A DNA stretch of 64,000 nucleotides from Callipepla californica brunnescens. Lineage: Eukaryota; Chordata; Aves; Galliformes; Odontophoridae. The translations under genes were made by a program, and so were the position numbers. The notes beneath the pieces were generated by a model that was not told where the DNA came from, did no database searches, and saw nothing but the letters and a program-made list of their open reading frames with translations. The stretch's first letter is position 1; the number at the start of each line of letters is the position of its first letter. Below, piece after piece: positions 1 through 13,377 of this stretch. The stretch covers positions 16,536,273-16,600,272 of the forward strand of contig JALIRH010000007.1 in NCBI GenBank assembly GCA_023055505.1. The letters run 5' to 3'.

Positions 1-3000
1 CATATGTAGTTTTTTCGAAGTTATAAAAGGAATCATAGGTAAATAAAGATTAGATGATGAAAGTAAAATCTTTTGATGATCTCTTCTCTATTTGTTATAG
101 ATATTCTACTGTTTGTGTATCAAGGTGATTCTAATACATCCACTTGTTTAAGGTTTCTAATGTTTACTTTCATTTTATCTTTTTAGATCTTCATTTTGAG
201 AAAGGAAAACTAAACAAGCAGTCAAGCTCTTAAAGTAAGGAACTCACTTGTGTATGTATCTCAAGATGTTCTTATCCAAAGAGCATCAACTGTATGGACT
301 TCAGTATTGAACAGAAATTTCTTCAGTAAGCTCAAGGCAACTGTTGTTCTATTGATGACTGCAGTAAAAGAAAGAAGTCTGCAACAGATTTTAGAAGAAC
401 ATTAATGTATCAAGGGGTAAATGGGTGGGATTAACACCTCAAAGGTGTTATCCTGACAATTGATTAGTCTGAATCTGTCTAAGGGCTCAATAGGAGCCAA
501 ATGGGTGTTATCCATTTTCTGTACGCCAAAAAAAGGATTTTTTTTCTCTCCATGATATGTAATCAGGCTTAATAATTCTGTTTACTTATTTTAATACACA
601 AAAACTGCTAAGATTTTGTTTTAAGCAAACAATTTGATAAGAACATTGTGTTCCAGACAGTAATTTTTATATTTTAGTGAATATTTGTCCTCTTGAACAC
701 ATCTCATTAAGAAGACTAACATACAGACTTGTGAGAATACTCTCTTAAATAGGTGAAAGGTTGGCTGGCCAGCAGTCCAGAAGAGCTGTGTAAGAGACTG
801 CTTTGTTGTGCAAAGCCAAGAGGTACTGTAATAAAAGGCCTCAAAGTGGTGAAGGTGATAGTTTTGTGATATGGATTTGCAAATACTAGCAAAACAGAAT
901 TTCACAACATGAGAAGCATGCAAATCAACATGGAATGACGGGTAAGCTTTGTACATAAAGAAAATACTCTCATGCAGGATTCTGACAAGATTCATTGTAT
1001 AACAAATTACAAGGAGAAAATTTGAAAAATACTACTTACAACCCAATTTATCTATTTTCTTCTTCTTTGTAAAGGGAAATGCATCGAAGTGGGGCCTTTT
1101 ACTAAATGGTGTTCTGGAAAGATATACTTTATTGGGGGAACCCTGTGCTTGCCTTTAGTGATTCAGTAATCCATGGGTGAAATGATGCATTTCTAATCTG
1201 AGGGCAACTGTACCTGTCATGTGTGGTGGTTGGTTGTACGTTTATTCTTTTTCCAATTTTTTTTTTATTCCCTATATATATTCAAGTCAAAGAGGAGCCT
1301 CTATTTTGATGTTAAGTACAGAGAATTAACTTGCAAAAAAATATTTGCATATTTCCCCTAGAGGGCTTCTGACTGTAGTTTTTCTGGCTTGTGTCAGCAT
1401 AATGCACGCAGAATAACGTGGGAAATGCTGTCAATTCCCTCGCTTTGGAAGATTTACCTGTCTAATCTGAAGCAGGAAGAAACTGAAGCACCTGCTCAGT
1501 GATGACAAAAATCAAAGAGAAATTGATGCAACAGTTTGTTTTGTGCTTTTAACTCTTGGGAAAGTGCATATTATTCAGGGGGAAAAAGGAAAGAGGAAGC
1601 AATTCTTGAGGCCCGCAGAGCATCTTTGAGCATCCTGAGAAGAGCAACTAGAAACAGGGATGCAAATTATTGTTTTCCTAAAGCCAGGGAAACTGTGAAG
1701 ACAGTGTCACTTAAAGAACATAATGTGGTAGAAGTGAATAATTTCTTCTTGGTTTCAGAGACAAATCTGATATAACTAGACATAAAATTATTTCAAGAAA
1801 ACTGTTTGGAGACAGGTTTTTGTTTTACAGTGGAAAGTGCTGGGTGTGAGAGAAAATTAAAATGTCAAAAGATTTGAATCACACAAACTACTAATAAAGA
1901 TATATCAATATAAAGTCAGAATCTTATAACCAAATTTAATCTCTACACAGCAAGAAGAATGGAAAAGAGAAGTTGTTTGCCATTGAAAATATAAAGAATA
2001 ACCATTTGCAGGCATTATTAAACTGGTATTATTCACCTTACCTACATTTCTTATAAACATTTCATTATTTTAAGAAAAAGTCAAGACAAAAAACAAACAA
2101 ACTTTAATTTGAATATTGACATCGGAACAGTGACGATTACAAAAGTAATGTTTCTGGTTGTTGCAGAGCCAAGAGTTCAATGAAACTGACTTTAGTAAAG
2201 ATTTTGTGAACTTCACTGTTTATTTTTGTATACATGCTGTGTTTTTACAAATCTTACAGCTTTGTTTTGAGGCTGAAATATACAAAAACTATAGTTAAAT
2301 TTGAATGTTTTTTTTTTTCTCTACAGGTTTTCCAGAATCACAATAGGTGCTAGGATGCACAATGTGTACTCTGATGAAAAATTATCAGCAGCAGTAAGTA
2401 TCAGCATGAATAGTCCCGTGGAAGTGTCAATTTTAGATGTCAGTTTTTATTAAAATTAAAACAGAATGCTAGATATGCTTGATAACTTCTATTATCAGTT
2501 CTAAAATGTCATGTAAATTTATTTGATAGTAATCAATATGAATAGTAATGCATATTATATTTTTATATGCAACTGGAACACTATTCATGGAGGTTTGGGA
2601 AATGAGGGGTGAGCCTCCGTACAGGGGCTGTGTATTGCAGATACACACTCTCTTGTATTAAAGCAATACAAACCTAAATAAAGATTATACCGTCTTCCAA
2701 TTGATATTGGGAAGAGAAGCAAGAAAAAAAAAATTGATTAGGTGCTCATATTTGCTTATGAAATCCAAGATGATTTTGTTGAGGTAGTGCCCAGAGCTGA
2801 TGCAATGTTGGCAAGTCCTCATTTGCTTTTAATAGTCCAGGATTTCCTATGACAGCTTTGTACTTTACTATCCTAGGTGCCAATAAAATAGACCAGGGAA
2901 GTACTTGAAGCTACTGTATGTAATTCAAAGGAGAAAAGGAATGATTCTCCAGTGTTCCCTGGATCTTTCCAATTTAATATGATTAATAAGCATGCTGTAT

Positions 3001-3846
3001 TCTGACCCTATTATCCATCATATTTCATTTTGTGATGAGGGAAAATGAACAGCAAAAGTGTTGAGTGTGTCCCCGTAACAATATAGGAAGATTTCAAACA
3101 GTTCTAATTGGTTCCAGAGGTCCCTGTCAGATAGTTCTGACTGGTGTGTCAGACATGTAGCCTCACTAAAGAATACTTTGTAATGATTTACTGAAAGGGT
3201 TAAAAAGGTATTGTTGCAATTATTGCTAATATCACTGCAGAGATGAACAATGAAAGAGCATCACAGAGAACAGGGGAGGACATTAATCTCAAAAGCCAAC
3301 TTGGTTTATAGTATTAATAAACAACAAGGGAATAATACTGTCCCTTCCTGTCTGCCTTTCATTAAAGGAATTCTCAGAAGACTAAAAGGAGAGACAAGAT
3401 AGCAAGAGTTTAAAGAACATGCGACTTAGTTATGTTAATAAATAAATAAATAGATCTGATTCTCTGTCCTGCTTATATTCATGATTAAATCTGGCCCTAA
3501 GGCACAGTTGGAGGGAGTGAGAGTAAGAATTATCGTGAGGAAATATTACTAAGAAAGTTGTTAGAAATTCTCCCCATTTTAAATCCATTTCTTATGTGTT
3601 TATGACTCTTTTGGGTTAGTTCTTAAAGAGGACCTCTGTGTACTAAAGAGGAAGTTCAGAAGTTCCTTTGATTTAAAGAAATCTTGTAAAATACTCATAA
3701 AAAGGGCTTTCTGAAGTAGTCAGTGTGATGGTCTGCATAAAATAATATATATTCATTCCAACTATGAAACATAAATTCACCAAGAACTTTGTTTGTTTGT
3801 TTTTGTTTAATTCAGAGTGTTATAAATAGATGAGAAAATGGGGAAA
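1..3846. other. Unique AT-rich non-coding DNA
   Basis: I see no gene, recognised transposon or RNA gene here. Open frames at 621-995 (minus) and 1536-1775 (plus) show no domain or composition that would set them apart from chance. The only structured element is an exon-like segment at 2327-2393, between a pyrimidine-tract acceptor and a GTAAGT donor; it is listed as a finding. Confidence 0.6.
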
Positions 3847-4232
3847 ATCATAGAATCATCAGGGTTGGAAAAGATCTCCATGATGTAGTCCAACTGTCCA
3901 CCTACCACAGATATTTCCCCACTAAACCATGTCCTTAGTACAGCATCTCAACATGTCCTGAACACCTCCAGGAACAGTCTCAAACTTCTCACTGGGCTGC
4001 CAGAAGAGAAGAAATTTTTCCTAATATTCAACCTGAACTATTCCTGGCACTGCTTGAGGCCATTTCCTCTAGTCTTATTGCTAGTCATGTGGGAAAAGAG
4101 ACTGACTCACACCTTACCACAACCTCCTTTCAGGAAGTTGTAGAGAGCTCTAATGCCTCCCCTGAGCCTCCTCTTCTTCAGACTAAACAATCCTAGTTAC
4201 CTCAGCTGTTTCTTACAAGACTTGATAATTCC
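3847..4232 (-). mobile_element. CR1 LINE, 5'-truncated 3' end
   Basis: The plus strand starts with the reverse complement of the CR1 3' end (ATCATAGAATCATCAGGGTT), followed by the GGTTGGAAAAGATCT block and then the antisense 3' UTR with its runs resembling CTGGGCTGCCAGAAG and CCTCCTCTTCTTCAGACTAA. It ends near 4232, before any reverse-transcriptase coding sequence. CR1 is the dominant bird LINE and is usually truncated at its 5' end, so a 386-bp tail is typical. It is non-functional. The subfamily is not assigned. Confidence 0.92.
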
Positions 4233-7200
4233 AGACAAGGTGCAAGATAGGATATCAACTTGCCTATTGTTTTTTTCAAATATGGAGTGGCTCCGGGGCA
4301 GATGTGAAGATGTAAATGAATTTTACGGTTAATTTTGAAGATTAATAAACTTTTTCTGCTCAACATCACCAAATTAAGGTGTTTAAAGTGATAAGTGTCA
4401 CAGGAAATCTTAACTGAAAATGACTAAAGTATTTTCATCTGAAAAGATTAGAATAATTAGTATATATTTTTATTAAAATGGCAATAAATAATGGAAAAGG
4501 ACAGCTGTTATCTATCAAATACAACATGAAACATCTATTTTCTAAACACCTTACATATAATTAATGTAAACTGTTAATAATGCAAAGCAAATAAATATGT
4601 TTTAAGTCAAGGTTTAAATAACACCTAGATCTCTATGTTCCTGTATCTATTTTACAGTTATTTTAACAATACATGTGTAATTGTTAATATCAATTAATAT
4701 GTACATTAACTAATATAATATTATTAAAATTTGTTTGAATATAGCATCCTTCTGTTCATTCTACAGTTTTTGGATGGAAAACTACCAACACTGCCTAGTT
4801 ACTACCTGCAGAATAGGTATTAGGTTTTTGTTGATCTTCAATTCCAGCTACATTCAGTAGCTAATTTAGCATTTGAAGTTTGGAGATTTCCACGGAATTA
4901 TTTAATACTCTTCTCTGCTTTGAGTAGTTCTCTAACACTTAACCAAGATTTTCTGAAGCTGAAGATTTATCCTAAATTGTTACTGAACTTTGTGGAAATT
5001 TCTCAGTAGCTTTCTTCCTGTAAAAATTCCAACTGTTTGTTTTTCTGATGGAATTCTGACACTTTAACAAAGAGAATTCTGGTGTTGGCTGACCACTGGG
5101 TCTCTGACTTCCAGGATGACCCATTTTTTCTAGGAAGGCCTTAAATAGCAAATATACTAAAATATCACTTATGTGGTCTTATTAGTAATAGACCTCTATG
5201 TCTATCTATCCACAGTGTAAAGAGAGACTGCCAGAAACCAGAGTGCCCACTCAAATTAATTGGGCATTACATCTCACTTGTAATGCTTGTAAAATCTCAG
5301 CATTTCACTCTGATTAAAATTTATGGCTCGCTTATCACTATAACTAATATTAGTTCCCAATGTTTCTATCCATTTCACAGTATTTGGGTCTACAATCTAA
5401 CTGCTGCACTCTTTCCAATTTCCTTTCCCTGTAATCTATTTATTTTTTATATTTTTTCTTCTTCCACCTTACATTGTTTTTGGCTTTCTATATAGTCAAT
5501 CCAGATATTCTTCCTATCTGGAAAGAACATAACCTTTAATATTCTTTTGTCTCCTTATGTTTTACTTCAGTGATAACACCCTGCTAATCCTCTTCCCTCA
5601 ACTTCAACACCCCCAGAATCCCGCATCAGAAAAAAAATTCAATTATGCATTTCTTTGCCATAGTTTAAAATTACCTGTTCCACTAAGTTTTTAATCTTAC
5701 ATGATATTTTTCATTCACTTCCTTACATCTGCTTACTTTCCCAGAAACATTGAGTCTACCAACTTTTTAGTAGTGATAAGTTCTATTTGTGAGTCATCTC
5801 ATTCACTTCGTCCAGGTATAGCCATTTGTGTACACCATTACATCTACCCTCTCCTAATGTCTATTTTTGTAGCATAAAATCCATTTTCTTCTGAAATTTT
5901 TTATTCTTTCCCTTCCTCACTATCCTCTTGGTTTCAGTGTCTTTCTAGCATTCATTTCATATTTGGTGCCTGCTTTCTCCCTTTCCTTAGCACTGGCGTT
6001 GAACTGGATATAGACAAGTTCAGTGTGCTCACTCTCCCTGGGAGATGGATTTTTTTCTCATTTAACCTTCTTTATCTCTTTTTCCCTTGATCATCACAGT
6101 CCCAAAACCATCTCCTTTGCTGCCCTCCCTCCCCACTTCAGGCTCTCTGGGAATCCTCTTGTTCTGTCTCTTTCTTTTGGAAAAAGTTGTGTTAGCTAGA
6201 ACCAGACAACTCACTCTCTCTTCTTCCTTTCCTCTATAAGTCTATGATGCTGTGGCAGAAGAAAATAATAAAGTCAACATTGTCCCCCTTCATAGAATCC
6301 TTTGAATGCTCTTCCTTTCAGCTGCACAAAACTTCTGGTCAGGGAATGAGAATAAGCTGGTGATTATGTGAATTATAACGTTTTCAGTTGGCAGTTGGAA
6401 TTGAAGGAGGGCACTAAACAAGATATTGTTCACTTTGCTTAATTGACATCTCTTTAAGAAGTTACAGGAATTCAAGAGGAACATCTTTATGTTGAAATGA
6501 CTTTAGCTGTAAACTGTTTCCTCACTGAGTAATGAGTATTAAATTGTGCAACAGTAACAAAGATCTAAAATCTTTACTAAGGTAAGTAATTCACTCCTTT
6601 AATGCCTAAAACTTCCTTTTAACTCCTGCAGGTTGCTCTTTCTAATGCTGATAATTTACAGCTATAAAAATGACAGTTCACCCAGTTCAGATGAAAAATA
6701 TAACTTATGTTGAAATGAATGCATCATTCAGAATGACGGGCTTTTCAATAGTGCACTGAGAAACTATACTTGTAGGAAGAAAGATCCTGCTACCTCACAT
6801 TGTCAGCTGTGGCTGGATGGAAACGGCATTGACCCTGATAGCAATAACTAAGTTCTTATGGAAGTTTAAAGGAAGTTAATAAATTGTAATGCTTTCCAAC
6901 AAATAATGTCCCACAAAATACATTTTAGTGAGCATAGCAAGGATTTAATGCACAAGAAAAAGACTGAAGTTGTACTTCATTTTTAGAAATCTACTAAAGC
7001 TCCTGACTAAAATGCTGTCTTTTTTTTTTTTTTTTGCTTGTTTGTTTGTTTGTTTTGTTCAGTGACTGCTGCTGGCACAACAGAATACCCCAAATAAGGT
7101 GCATCTTGTATAGTGGTGAACTCTCACTTGGTACATCTATTCTGCAACTTGTAGATAGACTGATCTTCCAGTTGTCTATATTAACTCTTTCAATCTCCTG

Positions 7201-10200
7201 ATTGATATTATCTCTTTTGGTGAGGACTGAAAAGAACAGAAAGGTAATGAAAGCAGATGTCCTATGCAGCACTGCTGTTACAGTTGATTGAGGTGGCAGT
7301 GACTACAGCCAGAGACCACAAGACAGTGTGCTACTGTGAAGTAATAGCCCCATGATCTCCTGCCATCCCACAGACCCTTCCCTAAGCAGATTGATGCCTA
7401 GGGATTTCTACACTAGTCAGCCCTATATTGTGCTGGTGGATTTTTTACCTTAAAGTACCTTACTTTAAACTAATTATACACGCTTTTGTCCTTAAAATAC
7501 AAGGAGAGAGAATAAACAGTGCATTAGGCTTAGTCTTACCAACATAAGCAGATCTAAGGAGTCTGGAAGTATGCAACAGAAGCTGATACCTTATATAGCT
7601 TTCCACCAGAACTCACCAAGCTTCAGGATCAGATGCTTTAACCTGGTGTTTGTTCAACCCTCCATGACAGCTCTGCTCACGACAATTTGTGTACCAAAAG
7701 TAATCCCCGAGGACTCCCATTCCATGACTGTTATAATTTCTTACCAGAAGGGGAACTATGCTGTCTAAAATGGGGGTATTTTGACATTTCAGCTTCCAGA
7801 CAGTTTAAACCATTATACAACTAATCCTTCCTGCTCCCGACACGAAATCATTCCTCTGTCACAAGCTATCAAAGCTGAATTATTTCATTTGCACATACAT
7901 GAATTGTCATCTCTACTCTGTAACTTCTTTTTTATAGAGAAAAGGTGACAATAACATCTAGTCAATGTTTGTCAAAATCTTTAAAATCTGAAGATAAAAG
8001 AAACAACATATAATTACCAGGGTATCATCATAAGCTGTAGAAGAATATTTCATAAATATCAAACCATGAGTACATGAAGCTAGCCACAGCATCTGGGATA
8101 CCTCATGCTCATGCCATCAATATTTCGACAGGCTGTCAGCAGTTTGACAAACTTTGCCTGAGCTGGTAGTTACTTGCTTTGCCATATAAATACAAAGGTT
8201 TTTTTCTTCTGAGGATATGACAAACATAAGCTGGAAAGACTAATTGTATTCTGCTGAGGTGTGTATTTTCCTCTAATAGATATAGTAGCACTGCTTTGTT
8301 CATTAAGTGGAATTTGAAGGAAAGAAGTATGTAGGCACTGAAGAAAATCCAGTGATATAATGCCCCCAGAAAGGGCTTAAAATATTAGGCAACATTTCTT
8401 ATCCTTAAATTCCTGTACCCACAGTAGACTGGAAATGTATCTTCTCAGTGATTTGTGGTCTTGCATGTCTCTTATTTCAAAAGGTGTTTTATCAAAAGTA
8501 AAGGGAGACAAGTCTCCAATTTTTCACTAAAAGGGATGTAGGAATGTGAAATTGCAATAGAAAGAAATGCAGTTTCTCCACACAATTAATTCATAAACTA
8601 CTAAGGGAAAATAACAAGGTTCTGTTTCCTTGTTACATTTAGTAAGATTTGTTGTCTTCTGTGAATCTGATTATCAAAACACTGCAGTGGGCAACAAGTA
8701 TTTCCTTTTCAGTGTCATAACTGGATAAGCATCTGTTTTATCATATTTATTCCACCCAAAAACTACTAAAGGAAGAAATGATATGCAAATTATAGTTATT
8801 TTGAAACAGGTTCATCAAACAGATACCTTAATATAATGAATCAAAGAAAAGGCAAAGAACACCTGCATGGCTTAGAAAATGATAAAAAGAACTAAAATAA
8901 AGATTCTTTTTCCTCCCTCCTGCTTTCTTATATACAAGACAGGTGCTTACCATTTGCACTAAGTGACGTTGTGAGATTATCCATGCCTTAAGTACTACTT
9001 GATTTTTAAAGTGCTCCTCCCAGGAGTGAAGCATAACAGGAATGAGACAGGAGATATTAATGATATGCCATCTACCATTCTCATTCACACATGCAGAAGC
9101 CACATGATTTTCAGGCCATACACAGTTCCAGTCTCTCACTTTATGTTACTTAATAATAGCAGCAGGATTTAAAGATGAAACTGTTCAGTTGAGACATCAA
9201 ACAATATTTCAGTTTTATTTACAATCACAGACTGAAGAGAACAAAACACTGTTGGATTTTCTGGGCAAGTGCAACATGTACTGAGTAAATAAGACTCTTC
9301 AAATTTACAGATTTATTTTATCTGAAAACAGAAAGAAAGTAGTAAAATATTTCATCCCTTTGGACTGTAAAATTGGTTTAATTTGATTGCCGATGAGGTT
9401 ACTTTCCTCTGGGACATATTTCAGAACATCTGACTTGCTTTGAAACATTGCCTTTTACAGCTCAAGATGTATTTCTGGTTATCTGTGTTGAGCATGTAGT
9501 TTTCATGAGTAAATGCATTAAGGATATTTTCTCTTTTTCACAAAATGTGGAAAAGGCTTATATCCTTTCCTTTTACTTTCCTCTAACTAGAGCAGGTAAA
9601 TCAAATTAAGGAAATGAATGCAAAAATCATTGAAGAGGTCAAGTGATAGGGAAAACAATAGATTAGATAGTTACACCAGATTGCCTGCCTTCCTCTCTGT
9701 AACTAAAAATAAATGTCTCTCTTCTTTGTTGCCTCTATTACCTGAATGAGAGATAGGCACAAACATTTGGTTTTTGTTTTATATCAGAAGAGTTTTTAAT
9801 AATTCATACTAAATGCTTTGGAATAAAAAGGATTGAGGGGCAGTGGTTTCAGAACAGCAACACAAAAAATTGTTTTATTGAGACACGTCTCTTTAATAGA
9901 TTTTCTAAATTATTTTTATGATATTGGGAATATATTGCTTGAACTAACACTGTGCAATTTCACTAGATTTCAAAAATATCCTTAAAAACCCTACAATATT
10001 CATTTTCCATTTTCTATTATTAAACAGAATACTGAACGTAGCAGAAGAATATGAAACTAAGCAATGATTCAGCAAAGAAAGTAAGCACATTTGTAAGTTA
10101 CTGGGACTATTGAAGGACGTAAAGGACATGTACATGAGCAAATGCTATGATACAGGCCTGGATGCTCTTCAAGATGTTTTTTACTATGGCTAAATGCAAT

Positions 10201-11884
10201 ACAACATGCTTTCTATAATGATTTCTGTGTGAATAAATTTGGAAAATAAGATATTTAGTAACTTTGAATTCCTTAGACTCCTTTTCAGTTTATTGAGATT
10301 TTTAAGTTCCCCAAGCATTGCAGTCTAATTCATGTGTATAAAGCTAAAATGAGATGATAAAATGCAATGTTTTATTAAACAATTGGAGATTTTTTTTTTC
10401 TTTATATAAATTGCAATTACATTCCAAGTGCTGCATCATCAACCTGAAAAAGCTCTCTGGCTGAAGTCTGGCAGTCATCCAGCTACTCATCCTGTTACAT
10501 GAGTTAGATGTAGAGTTCATTTGTGTTTCAAAGGATTTATTCACAGATCTTTAATGAAAATTCTATGCCAAAATTTTACAGAATATATTTATTTTTCTTG
10601 CCATTTGTGAGGGTCAGAAAAAAAAATTCTGCAAAACTTCAAGCTTTCTGAAACATTCAAGATGCCAAGTTCTTTGGCTTCAGAGTTGTAAGAGTGAAGC
10701 CAGAAAACAGATAGAAATATTACAAAAGTTGCACACATGTGCAATAATAATACTTGTTCTGATGGCAGGAACGCCATGTACTTTTTACATTTTTCTTTTT
10801 TTACCTCTTTTAAAGACTTAATTTCTGTCATCCCTCCTAATCATTGATATCTAACTCAGCCAATATTTTACCATCAGAACAGCAACTTGGAGCAGATTCC
10901 ACACAACGAAATCTTGCCATGTTACAAGTCTCCTACTGTAACAGAAGTGAACATTAACCTCTTGCTGCCTGTGATACTTACATATTTATTGCTGCCCTGA
11001 GAGTTTTTCACACATTAGAGTTCCAGTTTCCTTTGTTTTTTGAATGAGTATGCTAATTTCAAATGAATAATAGCCAGATACTCACCTAAGAAGTGTGAAC
11101 ATACATGAACACAAGCTGAAAAAATATTTGATGTGGTAGTATTTTTCAGTTGCAAAGGGAAAGACCATCCTTGTTCTGTACAAGACTTTATGATCTGTCA
11201 CTCTTTAATACCTGGAGTCCATGGGAATGCGTTCTGGACCTTCCACAATATTTGTGTGACATCTGGACCAATTGAGTTTTTAACTTCAAAGAAAGAAGAA
11301 CTCACAAGTGTGTTTGATCCCCCTATGAGCTCCACAGAGAAGATAAATGACATTTACACTTCATTTTATATCTTTATTACAGTCACAGGAATAAGTGCAC
11401 AATTCTGATACTTTGTACTGATGGAATGAAAGGAAAAGCAAACTTATTCCTCTGGACCATAATTTATTAGAATGTGAAAGTCATGATCAGTGTGGCGACA
11501 TATTTCTCCTCTTTCCTTTTACCATGCTGAAGTATCTTTCCTTGAACATTTGGCTTCCGTGGTTTGGGAGAAACATAGAATAAGGAAAGAATACTAAAGA
11601 AGGAGATTCTCCTCCATGGCACAATCCCTCTGGAATTTTTCAACAAACCCAAATATTCCCATCTGTTTTTCTAATAAAAGATGGAAGTCATTAACATAAC
11701 TCATCTCACTGCCACTGAATTTGCAAATTTGTTAATTATTAAAATGATAGTTGTATAATATGCAGTACTACAATTAACTGGGGCTGGACACAATTTCATG
11801 GCCTTTCCAGATCTCTGAGTTCATGTGTTTTTTTCACCTGTCCCTTTATAAGTCTGTTAAAGTACAAGGACTGCTCCAAAAACC
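4233..11884. other. Unique AT-rich non-coding DNA
   Basis: No transposon or gene is recognised in about 7.6 kb. It holds only a T-run with a TTTG repeat near 7020-7058. Short open frames (at most 103 codons, for example 8828-9139 minus and 11133-11408 plus) have no recognisable motif. The pyrimidine-rich stretch at about 5.5-6.2 kb looks like ordinary intergenic DNA. Confidence 0.55.
7020..7058. repeat. T-run plus (TTTG)n microsatellite
   Basis: A run of 16 T is followed at once by several TTTG units. Read on the minus strand this is a (CAAA)n A-rich tail. No SINE body that I recognise lies next to it. Confidence 0.9.
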
Positions 11885-12319
11885 ACAGAATCATAAAATA
11901 GCTTGGGTTGGAAGGAGCTTTTAAGAACAAATAGTTCCAACCCCTCTGCTATAGGCAGGGATGCCTCTCTCTAGACCAGGTTGCTCAAATCCCCATCCAG
12001 CTTGGCCTTTCAGGAAGGGAGCATTCACAGCCTCAGTGGACAACATATTCCAATGTCTCACCACCCTCACAATTAAGGATATCCACCTAGTATCTAGTGT
12101 AAATCTACCCTCTTCCAGTTTAAAGCCATTTTCCCTTGTCCTGTCATTACATGCCCTTATAAAAAGTCCTTCCACAGCTTTTCCATGAGCCCCCTTCAGG
12201 AACTAGAATGTTGCTATAAGGTCTCCTTGGAGTCTTCTCTCCTCCAAGCTGAAGAGCCCCAAAATTCTCAGCCTGTTGTCATAGCGATGTGCTCTAGTAC
12301 TCTAATCATCTTCGTGCCC
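11885..12319 (-). mobile_element. CR1 LINE, 5'-truncated 3' end
   Basis: It opens with the antisense CR1 terminus (ACAGAATCATAAAATAGCTT, then GGGTTGGAAGGAGC). It continues through the antisense 3' UTR, with blocks like TTCCAACCCC, CAGGTTGCTCAAA, TCCCTTGTCCTGTCA and the CTGAAGAGCCCC region, to about 12319. There it meets the mariner fragment directly. The open frames on both strands here are accidental readings of this UTR, not genes. Confidence 0.9.
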
Positions 12320-12808
12320 AATAAAATGTTGACCTGCAACATCAGAGGCAGACACTGGTAACATGGAAGCAAAGTTTGAACCTTCCCAATATTCCATTCA
12401 ATTCTGATGCCATGCAACATATGGCAGCAGAGAGGCAGTCTGACAAAATGGTGTCTGATATGGAAGTGTGTATGAAGCAAAAAATGCATAAAAAATTTTT
12501 ACCCATTGACATTCACCAGTGCTTGCTCACTGATTATGGAGACCAAATATTGGTTGTGAGCACAGTGGGTGGTGCACTTCAGCAAAGGTGACAGTTGTCC
12601 CCTCTGCAGGCGCAGACATTCACTAGCACAGTTTGCAGTTTACTGCTCATTGCTAGTGAATATACATGGTTGTCACTACGTTGACAAAGTGGTTTTTGCT
12701 ACTGAGTAAAATTAGTCTATCAAATTATATTATTGCACTATTTGTATCTGTTGTAGTTTCCATGGAATTAAATGAGGCATTACTTTTGGAGCAACTTGTG
12801 CTAATAAC
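12320..12808 (+). mobile_element. Short mariner derivative (Galluhop/Mariner1_GG-like), 5' TIR lost
   Basis: Seen: the sequence aligns along its length with the copies at 43.6 kb and 60.3 kb and ends in the mariner terminal repeat GGCATTACTTTTGGAGCAAC near 12805. Frame 12445-12591 reads as the start of a mariner transposase helix-turn-helix region, including the segments PIDIHQCLL and YGDQILVVSTV, then stops. About 20 bp within this region are missing compared with the other copies. The catalytic DDD domain is absent, so it cannot make transposase. The left terminal repeat is missing at the CR1 junction. The family name is from memory of chicken repeats; membership in the mariner superfamily is firm. 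Confidence 0.8.
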
Positions 12809-13223
12809 CTTTCTTTCTTGCTGTTCACCATTTGTATTATTCAAGTGTCTGAATGTTTTGAAAATATTGGCTTCATGTTACACTTATTGCAGTATTCACA
12901 GCTGCTAAATAATAGCCTGTTCACAAAGAGCTTAATGCAAAGTTTATTAGCGTCCAGGAAGAAATTTTTTAATGATAAAAACAGCAAAAGTGGGAATTAT
13001 TTGGAAAAGTGAAACAAAACAGCTAAGACAGTAATTAATAATAGATTTGCTCGCATGGGGTTTCTGTGGTTATTCTAAGCAAACTTTGGCATGCATAGAC
13101 AGAAATATCAGGATTGTACTTCATTGCATATGACCAAACACCTGCAATCAGGACATCTAGTACTAGAATGAGAACAATACACAGGTGAAGACAACTTTGT
13201 TGAAGATGAACAGAAGTAAGGAA
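12809..13223. other. Unique non-coding spacer
   Basis: This 415-bp AT-rich stretch lies between the mariner fragment and the next CR1 tail. I see nothing in it. Confidence 0.6.
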
Positions 13224-13377
13224 TATCATAAAATATCAGAATTAGATAATATCCTTTGTTGGTAGAGACCTGTAAGGACCATCAAGTCCAACCCCTGGCT
13301 CCACACAAAACCACAGAAAAATCTGACTGTATGACCAAGAACATTGTCCAGATGCTTCTTGAACTCCAGCAAGACTG
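13224..13377 (-). mobile_element. CR1 LINE, short 3' fragment
   Basis: A 154-bp antisense CR1 tail: ATCATAAAATATCAGAATTA, then the block with GACCATCAAGTCCAACCCCT and the antisense segment ATTGTCCAGATGCTTCTTGA. This variant resembles a different CR1 subfamily from the copy at 11.9 kb, because the blocks after the terminus differ. Confidence 0.85.

Noticed and set aside
11921..12188. Open frames on both strands within 11.9-12.2 kb
   Set aside because: They lie inside the CR1 3' UTR, which is non-coding.
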